From assembly GCA_020832725.1 (NCBI GenBank), contig JAFIEC010000134.1, positions 1-5,310 on the forward strand: a stretch of DNA of 5,310 nt, given 5' to 3'. The notes under the pieces are model-generated. The model ran no database searches, had not been told where the DNA came from, and saw nothing but the letters and a program-made list of their open reading frames with translations. Below, one piece after another: positions 1-5,310 of the stretch (positions are counted from its first letter, which is position 1; each line of letters begins with the position of its first letter). The stretch comes from Paracoccaceae bacterium. Its GTDB lineage: Bacteria; Pseudomonadota; Alphaproteobacteria; Rhodobacterales; Rhodobacteraceae. The translations under genes were made by a program, and so were the position numbers.

Positions 1-66
1 CTCGCGCCGCGTCACCTTCTTCTTCATCGCATCGCGCAGGCCGGGAATGGCGGGCTGTTTCGGCAT
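1..66 (-). CDS. Transposase N-terminus, IS5-family-like (partial)
   Basis: Only the first 22 codons are present; the gene runs off the left edge. The peptide starts MPKQPAIPGLRDAMKKKVTR. I recognise this lysine/arginine-rich beginning from IS5-type DDE transposases of alphaproteobacteria, where a conserved segment with tryptophan and then a catalytic DDE core follow; none of that is visible here. The ATG at 66-64 is supported by AAGGAG on the minus strand (81-76), nine bases upstream. The protein would bind the element's ends and catalyse cut-and-paste transposition in the cytoplasm. Whether the gene is complete cannot be judged from this fragment. Confidence 0.7.
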   Translation of the reverse strand, partial: MPKQPAIPGLRDAMKKKVTRRE

Positions 67-138
67 CTGACGGGGCTCCTTGCAGGGATGCCGAAGTCTA
101 CCAGATCAGGCCAAAAGTGGCAGGTTTTTCAGACTCTC
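1..138 (-). mobile_element. Partial IS5-family-like insertion sequence (5' end)
   Basis: The left edge of the window holds the transposase-start end of an insertion sequence that continues beyond base 1. The assignment rests on the N-terminus of the encoded protein (see the CDS at 1-66), which resembles IS5-family transposases of alphaproteobacteria. The outer boundary near 138 is a guess. Read on the minus strand from there, GAGAGTCTGAAAAACCTGCC has the look of an IS5-type terminal inverted repeat. The partner repeat and the short target duplication lie outside the window, so the end could be off by several bases. Confidence 0.6.
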
Positions 139-174
139 CCAAATGCTGCATCCTAAACCAAACCAAAACGCCCC

Positions 175-203
175 ATTATACAGCCAAAACAACACGATAA
201 CAG
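175..203 (-). promoter_or_regulatory. Possible promoter pointing into the IS5-like element
   Basis: The minus strand carries a perfect TATAAT at 180-175, which stands out in this GC-rich DNA. Seventeen bases upstream is CTGTTA (203-198), only a 3/6 match to the sigma70 -35 box. It lies outside the presumed IS end and would fire towards the transposase start at 66. This is a match by eye only. AT-rich flanks can produce such a box by chance. Confidence 0.22.
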
Positions 204-218
204 TTGTTCAGGGTGAAC
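188..218. repeat. Two adjoining short inverted repeats in AT-rich gap
   Basis: AACAAC at 188-193 is mirrored by GTTGTT at 203-208 with nine bases between. Immediately next to it GTTCA (206-210) and TGAAC (214-218) flank GGG. The arms are perfect but only five or six bases long. They overlap the weak -35 of the leftward TATAAT box, so an operator is conceivable. Apart from these repeats and the TATAAT box I see nothing gene-like from 139 to 347. Confidence 0.3.
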
Positions 219-347
219 TAATTATTCGGCGAAAATGCCCACAACTCCTCGCGTTGATACTGCATGCGCGGCTCTGTTTGCTGACTTCAAAGACGATATT
301 TCCACGAACGCGGCCATCGGCAGCTTCAGGTGTCACAGGGTTTCGTG

Positions 348-542
348 ATGAAAACACCGATTTGCCCTCCCTGCAACAATGATTGCAACCAGGGACGCAA
401 CTGTCCAGTCCGTCGCATCACGAGGCGGGCGTTACGTCCACACGGAAAGCAGGAGAGTGGCCCTGTGATGAAGATTGCCGGTCAGGACCTTGGGTTTATT
501 CTTCTCTGGATCAGCAAGGGGCTGCGCGTCGGACTCTGTTGA
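348..542 (+). CDS. Small cysteine-rich protein with a CxxC...CNQGRNC motif
   Basis: A 64-residue product. Its N-terminus contains ICPPCNNDCNQGRNCP, with cysteines at 6, 9, 13 and 19 (C-x2-C-x3-C-x5-C). Short proteins with a 'CNxDCxQGRxCP' block recur in phage and accessory regions of proteobacteria as uncharacterised small proteins; that comparison is from memory. The four cysteines could hold a metal such as zinc (inference). A basic stretch (22-30) follows, and the last 20 residues are moderately hydrophobic (around 48-55) and end in Cys64. The ATG at 348 is chosen because the motif follows directly; CAGGG seven bases upstream is a weak ribosome site. A GTG at 330 in the same frame is an alternative. 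The gene ends seven bases from the convergent receiver gene. No function is assigned. Confidence 0.45.
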   Translation: MKTPICPPCNNDCNQGRNCPVRRITRRALRPHGKQESGPVMKIAGQDLGFILLWISKGLRVGLC

Positions 543-549
543 AACACCA

Positions 550-1035
550 TCAGCTCGCGTAGCGGTGACACTTTCCAAGGCCCTGAATGACAACATCGAC
601 TGCGGTTGCCATTCGCTTCGCAGAGACCGGCTTCCGCAATGTCGCGTCGCAGATGGCCCTCCGCTCTCGACCGAAATCGTCGTTTGCGACCCTGGACGAC
701 ACGATGATCACAGGCAATTCGGGAGCACCCGCCCTCAACTCGAGGAGCGCCTCTACTCCGTCATCCACATCCCTGAAACTGTCGAAATCGACCAGAATCA
801 TGTCGAAATGAACGTGCCGCCCAGACTCTCCCAAGAGGCCCAGAGGCGACGCAAACGCAGTGAACCGAGAGAAACCGCATCGTCTGAGTTGCGCCTGAAA
901 CACCCCTGCGGTCTCTACGTCGAGCCCGACAAGAAGCGCCGACAGACCCGAGCGCCTCCGGCGGCTCATATGCCAGGCGAAGCTTTCGCTCAGCCGCGAT
1001 ACGAGCGGCTCGTGAAGTCCCGGCGCCGGGCTCAT
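550..1035 (-). CDS. Single-domain response-regulator-like (receiver) protein
   Basis: This 161-residue protein has one receiver domain (about 30-155) and no output domain. Visible landmarks are the beta1 strand SALLVGLD (32-39), the phosphoacceptor aspartate D83 in DMILVDFD, the switch serine S113 in PVIIVSS, and the lysine-proline pair K135-P136 in LRKPVS. Beta1 normally ends in two acidic residues that bind magnesium; here the first is leucine (L38) and only D39 remains, so it is an atypical receiver. The start at 1035 is preferred over 1077 because its ATG overlaps the upstream gene's TGA as ATGA and has a G-rich stretch (GGGGG) just before it, implying translational coupling. The roughly 25 residues before the domain look unstructured. 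It probably receives phosphate from, or modulates, a phosphorelay such as the hybrid kinase upstream; that pairing is inferred from position. No terminator hairpin was seen after the stop. Confidence 0.8.
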   Translation of the reverse strand: MSPAPGLHEPLVSRLSESFAWHMSRRRRSGLSALLVGLDVETAGVFQAQLRRCGFSRFTAFASPLGLLGESGRHVHFDMILVDFDSFRDVDDGVEALLELRAGAPELPVIIVSSRVANDDFGRERRAICDATLRKPVSAKRMATAVDVVIQGLGKCHRYAS

Positions 1036-1538
1036 GCCGCGCCCCCGATCCTGGCCATGCCGACACTCGGGGCGCACTCTCGCCCGGCCTCAAGGGAAAG
1101 TTCGGTCACATCCTTGTCCACAGTAAAGACAACCGGAATACCGATTGCCTCCAGCAGGGCACGAGCGTCCAAGAGGACAGGCTCCGGGGCTGGCTCCGGC
1201 AGCCGGCACCCCGGCTCGGCTGAGAGCGCCACACAAACGGGTGCGTCCGGGAAAAGGCGGCGCATCGTATCGGTTCGCATCCGCACCTCGGGCGTCTTCC
1301 TGTTGCGAACATGAACGAGGATAAGCGGATCCGGGCCGAGCCTGGGGTCGTTCCAGCCCGAGAAGACCTCCACACCCATTGCGCGCAGCAAGGATGCAAG
1401 CGCCCGACCTTCGGCGGTATCTGCGTCTGGCTGGACAATCTGAAAGTCGACCTCCTGACCCAAGACGGCAGCGACGTCGGCAATCGAGGACCTCAGGGTC
1501 GGGATCGTATCCGCCGGGATTGCTAGTTCGTGCCGCAT
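1032..1538 (-). CDS. Uncharacterised 168-residue protein in the signalling cluster
   Basis: I do not recognise this family. Hydrophobic strands alternate with helices: FQIVQP (32-37), a helix ending GVEVFSGW (55-62), PLILVHV (71-77), a helix then APVCVALSAE (99-108), a proline-rich turn PEPAPEP (114-120), then VLLDARALLEAIGIPVVFTV (121-140). This resembles a flavodoxin-like alpha/beta fold as used by receiver and TIR domains, but no receiver catalytic set (Asp, Ser/Thr, Lys) and no clear TIR motif is visible, so the fold is a guess. There is no signal peptide or membrane segment, so it is probably cytoplasmic. The ATG at 1538 is chosen because GGGAGG lies five bases upstream; a longer frame from 1715 exists, but its extra 59 residues look like noncoding translation. 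Its TGA overlaps the ATG of the receiver gene by ATGA, so the two are very likely co-expressed and may act together. Confidence 0.7.
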   Translation of the reverse strand: MRHELAIPADTIPTLRSSIADVAAVLGQEVDFQIVQPDADTAEGRALASLLRAMGVEVFSGWNDPRLGPDPLILVHVRNRKTPEVRMRTDTMRRLFPDAPVCVALSAEPGCRLPEPAPEPVLLDARALLEAIGIPVVFTVDKDVTELSLEAGRECAPSVGMARIGGAA

Positions 1539-1791
1539 CGTCGCCTCCCGGAAGGGGATCGACCGACGCCCGCGCCACCCTGTGCAAGTCCTGCTGCCGG
1601 CCCATGGACAGCGCGTTCTTGCCGAGACCCGGCAAATGCATCGGTTCTTGTCAGCTATCTCTACGGCGACGGTCGCGTGGCCTGCACCTGCGGATAGGTT
1701 TCCGGGGCTGCGCATGTGATGCGATGCTGGCGCGTAGTCCTGCTACAAGTACCGAAAGTTTCGATGTTTCGCGTTCGGCAGGCCTTTTCTG
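1539..1791 (-). other. Gap between kinase and downstream pair, no gene found
   Basis: These 253 bases separate the kinase stop from the next start. Apart from the ribosome site at 1544-1549, I see no clear promoter or terminator. The only structure is a cluster near the kinase end: the odd palindrome CGAAAGTTTCG (1753-1763), a repeated TTTCG (1759-1763 and 1767-1771), and a short GTAG/CTAC pair (1734-1737 and 1743-1746). The gap is long for an operon, so the downstream pair may have its own promoter, which I cannot identify. Confidence 0.4.
1544..1549 (-). promoter_or_regulatory. Ribosome binding site that fixes the 168-residue gene's start
   Basis: The minus strand reads GGGAGG, then CGACG, then ATG. 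This strong Shine-Dalgarno five bases before the ATG at 1538 selects that codon over the in-frame ATG at 1715. Confidence 0.65.
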
Positions 1792-3816
1792 TCAGAATCG
1801 CCGAGCTGCGCTCTTGGGGGCCGGGTCGACGTCGGCTGCGTCCGACCGTCGGTCAGCAACTGATGCCTCGGCGGCAGATCGTACGCAGGCGACGAGTTCA
1901 TGGGGATCGACGGGCTTGGCAAGCACATGCCGAAAGACGGAGCGATCCCAGCCGGTACTGTACGGAAGTGCCGTCACCAGGATGCAGGGCACGGATGGCC
2001 GCGCGCGCGTCGCAGCATCGGCGATATCGGTTCCCTTCATCCGCGGCATCTCGAGATCCGTCACCACGGCGGACCAAAGATCCGACTCTTCCAGCAGAAG
2101 TCGCGTGGCCTCTTCCGGATCGGATATCGCGATGGCGATGGCACCGTCCGCTTCCAGGATCTCGGAGAGAACTTCAGCGACGTCGATCTTGTCGTCGACA
2201 ACCATGACATTGTGGCCGGACAGGCTGCCAAGGCGGTGACTGGCGGGGCGGGATGCGTCGATCGTGCTGGACGTCCTGCCGCTGTCCGGCCAGGCGACGG
2301 TCACGATCGTACCCGCACCCGGCGTGCTGTCATACCAGACCGCAGCGTCATTGTTCAGCAGGATCGATGCAACGATCGGCAGCCCGAGCCCCGTGCCCTG
2401 CCGTCCCTTCGTCGTCACATAGGGCTCGAACAGGCGAGCCCTGACTTCGGGAGCGATGCCTCGTCCCGTGTCGGAGATCGAAAACAAGGCATAGCTGCGT
2501 CCCTCGTGAATCGTTCCGGCATCGGGTTCCCTGATGGGAAGATCGGTCCCGGTCGTTGCCACCCGCAGCACGACCCGGTTAGCCCCTGCATCCCCCGCTT
2601 CGCAGGCATTGATTGCAAGGTTCAGGATCACCTGGAGAATATCGGTTCTGTCCGCCCAGACCTTGGGACAGTCCCGAGGTGTCTCGACACGGATATCGTG
2701 CGCCGAGATGCGGGCACTGCCGAGCAGATCGACTGCTTCTCCGATCACTTCGCACAGGCCGATGTCGCGGTGATGTGTCTGCGGGCGCGCGAGGTGACCC
2801 AGGCCTGAGACAAGCTCGCCAGCTGCGGTCATCGCCCTCGCGATCCGCAACAGGCCGGAGGCGAGCGCCTCGTCCTCCGAACACCCCTCCTCCATAAGCG
2901 CGACGGTTCCGCTGACGACAGCGATCAGGTTGTTGAGGTCATGTCCCACGCCCGCCGCCAGATGGGCAACGGTCTCCCTGCGCTGGGCAAGCTGCAGTTC
3001 CTCGCGCAGTCGCGCCCGCTCGGCCTCTTCGCGGCGGCGGGATGATACGTCGCGCGCCACGCAGATCAGGTCATTGCCCTCGGTCAGGGTCAGTGCGACG
3101 TCAAGATCGAGCTTGCGGTCGTCCCGGTGCAGGCCGATCGAAGCCCCGCTCCAGGTGCCGGCGGTTCGCAGGGTTTCCCAATGCTCGGCCGCGAAGCGTT
3201 CTCGTTGCTCGGGCGCAGTGAGATCCACCCACGACAGCGTTCTGATGTCCTCGTCGGCGGCGATGCCGAACATCCGACGGTGCGCCGGGTTCATGTAGAC
3301 ATAATGTCCGGTCTCGTCACTCAGCGCGATACCATCGCTGGCGGCCTCGATCGCGGTCGCGCGGATCTGAAGCTCGCGCATGTAGTTCGATTTCAGATCC
3401 GTGATGTCTGTCTGGACGCGAACGACACTCTCGAGCCTTCCTTCCGCATCGTGAAGTGGCTGAATGTCTTCACTGACCCAATACTCTGCACCATGCCGGT
3501 CGCGACACAGCCGCTCCGTAGGCAGCGGCTCGGCCTGCCCGGGCACGTCACCAACGCGCGGGAGCGGATCCCGCTCGGTGAAATCGGATGGAAGGAACGC
3601 GTCTGTTCGCTGTCCCCTCAGCTGGGCAAGACTCCAGCCGCTGCGCTTCTCGAACGCGGGATTGACCCATTCGATACGGTCTTCGGAATCGGTGATAATC
3701 ACGAGGTTCGAGGTCAGCTCGGATATCCGCCCGAACCGCCGGCTTTGCCGGTCCCATTGTACCAAAGCCGTCGTGTCGCGGATCACGAACACATAGCTGC
3801 CGAACGCATCCGGCAC
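1792..3816 (-). CDS. C-terminal kinase fragment: PAS-PAS-HisKA-HATPase-receiver
   Basis: Numbered from the GTG at 3816 (674 residues). Residues 1-22 are the tail of the interrupted PAS. PAS domains follow at about 27-140 and 145-260, each ending in the usual D-[IV]-[TS] segment (DITD at 137-140, DVSS at 256-259). A helical linker leads to the HisKA H-box GHDLNN with phosphoacceptor H292. The ATPase domain has the N-box (N399 and N403 in ILNLAINA), G1 DTGRGI (449-454), F-box LFEPYVTTK (462-470) and G2 GTGLGLPIV (474-482). The receiver (about 533-650) has D541/D542 in VVDD, phosphoacceptor D587 in VVTDLEMP, T615 in LVTAL and K634 in LAKPVD. Every catalytic residue is present, so this part would be an active kinase if made. 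The GTG has AGGGG (3829-3825) eight bases upstream, making re-initiation after the amber plausible. The tail (650-674) is charged and low in structure. Confidence 0.7.
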   Translation of the reverse strand: MPDAFGSYVFVIRDTTALVQWDRQSRRFGRISELTSNLVIITDSEDRIEWVNPAFEKRSGWSLAQLRGQRTDAFLPSDFTERDPLPRVGDVPGQAEPLPTERLCRDRHGAEYWVSEDIQPLHDAEGRLESVVRVQTDITDLKSNYMRELQIRATAIEAASDGIALSDETGHYVYMNPAHRRMFGIAADEDIRTLSWVDLTAPEQRERFAAEHWETLRTAGTWSGASIGLHRDDRKLDLDVALTLTEGNDLICVARDVSSRRREEAERARLREELQLAQRRETVAHLAAGVGHDLNNLIAVVSGTVALMEEGCSEDEALASGLLRIARAMTAAGELVSGLGHLARPQTHHRDIGLCEVIGEAVDLLGSARISAHDIRVETPRDCPKVWADRTDILQVILNLAINACEAGDAGANRVVLRVATTGTDLPIREPDAGTIHEGRSYALFSISDTGRGIAPEVRARLFEPYVTTKGRQGTGLGLPIVASILLNNDAAVWYDSTPGAGTIVTVAWPDSGRTSSTIDASRPASHRLGSLSGHNVMVVDDKIDVAEVLSEILEADGAIAIAISDPEEATRLLLEESDLWSAVVTDLEMPRMKGTDIADAATRARPSVPCILVTALPYSTGWDRSVFRHVLAKPVDPHELVACVRSAAEASVADRRSDAADVDPAPKSAARRF

Positions 3817-3864
3817 ATGGCGCGCCCCTGCCGAGAGCTCGAAGAAGCGCGTCTCGCCATCGAC

Positions 3865-3867
3865 CTA
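3865..3867 (-). other. In-frame amber (TAG) codon inside a PAS domain
   Basis: Reading through TAG gives YSYAM-stop-VDGETRFFELSAGARH and then the start of the next fragment, a continuous and ordinary PAS sequence. A single base change from GAG (Glu), CAG or AAG would create it; Glu fits the local pattern best, by inference. Confidence 0.8.
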
Positions 3868-5136
3868 CATCGCGTAACTGTACCCGTGGCATTGGCCCGA
3901 CCGATCCACCTCCCGCATGATTTCGCGGGCCAGAGCGGCAAGATGCGGCGGCAGAACCTCCTCGAGGGACTTCTCCATGAAGTCCTCGGGGGCAATGCCG
4001 GGCCGGCTCGCCGACCCGATGTTGTAGCCCGTGAACCGTCCGTGGCGGTCCAGTTGCAGCACAAGATCAGGGATCGCACCCAGCGTCGCCTGAAGCATGT
4101 CACGCTCCAGAAGCACCCGCGCCCTTGCCTCGCTTTCCCGGGTCTCGGCATCCCTGCGCTCCATGATGACGCTCATGGCGTTGGCGACGGATTGCAGCAA
4201 TTGGATCTCTGTCCACAGGAAGCGCCGGTGCTTGGCGACGGAATCGTAGCCCACGAAACCCGTCAGGACGTCGTCGCGCATCATCGGAACGGCAAGCAGC
4301 GAGCGGATACCCTGCATCTTGAGCATGGCCCGCACTTCGGACTCCTCGGGCAGTTCATCCACAACAGGGATGGATACCGGCCTGCCCTCATCGAGGTCAT
4401 CGCGCCACTCGTCCAAGATATCGACCGACAGATCCTGCAAGTGCTCGATCATGGGCGGAATGCCGGGGGCCACCCATTCGTGGGTGTTGCTGATCCTGTC
4501 GGGCGGCTGGATACGGAAGACATAGGTCCGGTCGGAGCCGGCAAGCTCTCCTGTCCGGGCGAGTGCCTGCGCGATCGCGCCATCCACCGAACCTGCACGC
4601 AGTTGCAGCACCTGATTGGTGATGTCCACGATCTGGCCCTGCCATTCGGCCAGATGTGCATAGGCGCGCCGCAGCACCATCTCTGTGCCGTCAGGCGAGG
4701 GTGCCGTGTCACCGTCTCCATCCGGGCCGCCATCCGCAGGAAGAGACGCGGCGTCCGGAAGAAGGATCCCGACTGCGGCAAAGTCGGGCTCCAGCGCCAT
4801 CGCGACTTTCTGGACCAGTGCCGCATCGGCCATCGCAAACATGTTCGCTTCGCGCGCAAGCAGCGCGATCGCGACATTGCGGGTGCTGTCCGGGCCGACA
4901 GGCACCACTACGGCGGAGCGAAAGGCATCCAGCCCCACGGGGAGGGCAGGCCTCGCGCCCGGCGCCTCTCTGTCGGCAACGACCACCGGCCGGTTCCCAT
5001 CCTGCCAGTCGCGCGACCAGTCCGGCAGGCCCAGGCCGTGATCCGTTGTCAGCAGCGTTTCCAGGCTGCCGTCATCCCGGCCGTGCAGCAAGAAGGCGGC
5101 CACTGCCCCCGTGGCCTGACAGCAGGTCCGCAGCAT
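3865..5136 (-). CDS. N-terminal kinase fragment: GAF-GAF-partial PAS
   Basis: Numbered from the ATG at 5136 (423 residues to the amber stop). Residues 1-125 form a GAF-like region whose beginning is missing; a strand such as AFRSAVVVPV (71-80) is typical of GAF domains. A low-complexity acidic and Pro/Gly-rich linker spans about 128-152. A clear GAF domain covers about 180-325, with SDRTYVFRIQ (201-210), GIRSLLAVPMM (276-286), and LTGFVGYDS followed by a conserved W308 (291-308). A likely coiled-coil helix (325-348) leads into the first PAS (from about 350), which is cut after YSYAM. GAF and PAS domains sense small ligands or light/redox cofactors; no ligand can be read here. The ATG at 5136 is only the first available start: GGAG sits just three bases before it, too close for a good ribosome site, and the frame stays open upstream into the IS. 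On its own this fragment lacks any kinase domain. Confidence 0.55.
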   Translation of the reverse strand: MLRTCCQATGAVAAFLLHGRDDGSLETLLTTDHGLGLPDWSRDWQDGNRPVVVADREAPGARPALPVGLDAFRSAVVVPVGPDSTRNVAIALLAREANMFAMADAALVQKVAMALEPDFAAVGILLPDAASLPADGGPDGDGDTAPSPDGTEMVLRRAYAHLAEWQGQIVDITNQVLQLRAGSVDGAIAQALARTGELAGSDRTYVFRIQPPDRISNTHEWVAPGIPPMIEHLQDLSVDILDEWRDDLDEGRPVSIPVVDELPEESEVRAMLKMQGIRSLLAVPMMRDDVLTGFVGYDSVAKHRRFLWTEIQLLQSVANAMSVIMERRDAETRESEARARVLLERDMLQATLGAIPDLVLQLDRHGRFTGYNIGSASRPGIAPEDFMEKSLEEVLPPHLAALAREIMREVDRSGQCHGYSYAM

Positions 5137-5184
5137 GTGCTCCAGCGATCCGCGAACGGGAACGAAGGTACTGGAGTGCCCCCA

Positions 5185-5213
5185 CTGAAGTGGTCCACGA
5201 ACTGGGATAGAAT
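5185..5213 (+). promoter_or_regulatory. Probable IS3 transposase promoter
   Basis: TAGAAT at 5208-5213 matches the sigma70 -10 box in five of six positions. CTGAAG at 5185-5190, 17 bases upstream, matches three of six at -35. Transcription would begin near 5220, leaving a leader of about 18 bases before the OrfA start. Confidence 0.4.
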
Positions 5214-5237
5214 CATCCCGTTTCAGGAGGACCAGAG

Positions 5238-5310
5238 ATGGCAGGAAAGCGAGACAAACCCGAAGAGATCGTGCTGAAGCTTCGGCAGGTTGAAGTTCTG
5301 CACGGCCAGG
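5238..5310 (+). CDS. IS3-family transposase OrfA, N-terminus (partial)
   Basis: The first 24 codons are present, starting MAGKRDKPEEIVLKLRQVEV. I recognise the KPEEIVxKLRQVEVL block from OrfA of IS3-family elements (IS407-type and relatives), where it opens a helix-turn-helix domain that binds the terminal repeats. OrfB, with the DDE integrase core, normally follows and is joined to OrfA by programmed frameshifting; it lies beyond the window. The ATG at 5238 has a near-ideal AGGAGG (5225-5230) seven bases upstream. The gene reads away from the kinase it truncated. Confidence 0.85.
   Translation, partial: MAGKRDKPEEIVLKLRQVEVLHGQ

Larger units (their letters stand above)
1792..5171 (-). pseudogene. 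Hybrid sensor histidine kinase, 5'-truncated and split by an amber codon
   Basis: One reading frame runs from the IS3 boundary at about 5171 to the TGA at 1792-1794, broken only by TAG at 3865-3867. Domain order: GAF-like, GAF, PAS (interrupted), PAS, PAS, HisKA, HATPase, receiver. This is a cytoplasmic hybrid kinase with no membrane segment in the part present, with PAS-kinase-receiver order similar to CckA-type kinases. Such proteins autophosphorylate on histidine and pass phosphate to an aspartate in their own receiver. At the 5' side the frame continues protein-like upstream of the first ATG (5136) through RGSLEH to the IS end, so the native start has been lost. Both halves around the amber are in the same frame and translate into continuous PAS sequence, which points to one substitution in a single ancestral gene. 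It could instead be a sequencing error, or the downstream part could be expressed alone. Confidence 0.75.
5172..5310 (+). mobile_element. Partial IS3-family insertion sequence (left end)
   Basis: The element begins near TGGAGTGCCCCC (5172-5183) and continues off the right edge. TG at the tip is usual for IS3-family terminal repeats. The short leader, strong ribosome site and OrfA start that follow are typical of the family. A small inverted repeat, CCACT-GA-AGTGG, occupies 5182-5193. The flank GTAC (5168-5171) would be the target duplication if it recurs at the far end, which is outside the window. The boundary also matches the point where the kinase's protein-like sequence ends. Confidence 0.7.

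Noticed and set aside
254..267. TTGATACTGCATGC as an FNR/Anr-type site
   Set aside because: Only the left half matches TTGAT-N4-ATCAA; the right half does not.
80..382. 100-codon plus-strand frame across the IS5-like end and AT-rich gap
   Set aside because: It spans the presumed IS boundary, has no ribosome site or motif, and overlaps the better-supported cysteine-rich gene in another frame.
1036..1077. Alternative start of the receiver at 1077, adding 14 residues
   Set aside because: The ATGA overlap at 1032-1035 with a G-rich ribosome site fits coupled translation better, and the extra residues do not look conserved in character.
475..1314. 279-codon plus-strand frame over the receiver and the unknown protein
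   Set aside because: Low-complexity Arg/Ser/Ala-rich translation with no motif; the minus strand has the receiver residues and coupled starts.
1539..1715. 59-residue N-terminal extension of the 168-residue protein from an ATG at 1715
   Set aside because: The extension is Arg/Cys/Gly-rich and lacks a ribosome site, whereas the ATG at 1538 has GGGAGG at ideal spacing.
1753..1763. CGAAAGTTTCG as a kinase terminator
   Set aside because: The palindrome has a one-base centre, so it cannot form a proper hairpin, and there is no following T-run on the minus strand.
3127..5277. 716-codon open frame on the plus strand, antisense to the kinase and running into the IS3 end
   Set aside because: Its protein has no recognisable domain and is rich in Arg, His, Gly and Pro, as expected of an antisense shadow of GC-rich coding DNA. 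The opposite strand encodes clear GAF, PAS and kinase motifs, and the frame crosses an IS boundary.

Overview
The window looks like accessory DNA from a GC-rich alphaproteobacterium, most likely of the Rhodobacterales/Paracoccus type. This rests on overall GC-rich codon use, the style of the hybrid histidine kinase, and the two insertion-sequence types. The taxonomic call is inference; no rRNA or other marker gene is present.

Layout. Bases 1 to about 138 hold the 5' end of an IS5-family-like element whose transposase reads leftwards off the window. Bases 139-347 are a comparatively AT-rich gap with short inverted repeats, a TATAAT box and no convincing gene. A small cysteine-rich protein (348-542, +) follows and converges on a minus-strand signalling cluster that fills 550-5171. 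In transcription order (right to left) the cluster holds a hybrid sensor histidine kinase (5171-1792), a 253-base gap, a 168-residue protein I do not recognise (1538-1032), and a single-domain response-regulator-like protein (1035-550). The last two overlap by ATGA and are probably translationally coupled. From 5172 to the right edge lies the left end of an IS3-family element, with the start of its OrfA at 5238 reading rightwards.

The main observation is that the kinase is broken twice. The IS3 end cuts off its 5' part, because the kinase frame is open and protein-like right up to the IS boundary with no good start. An in-frame amber codon at 3865-3867 then splits the first PAS domain. The two open frames on either side of the amber are in the same frame, so no frameshift is involved. 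Downstream of the stop, every key residue of the H, N, G1, F and G2 boxes and of the C-terminal receiver is intact, so the damage looks recent. A GTG with a Shine-Dalgarno-like AGGGG lies 17 codons past the stop and could allow a shortened kinase to be made.

How the genes may work together (inference): the kinase would autophosphorylate and relay phosphate to its own receiver. The free-standing receiver and the unknown protein would be downstream or modulating partners. No DNA-binding output domain is visible, so the output is not encoded here. The whole module sits between two different ISs that both face outwards.
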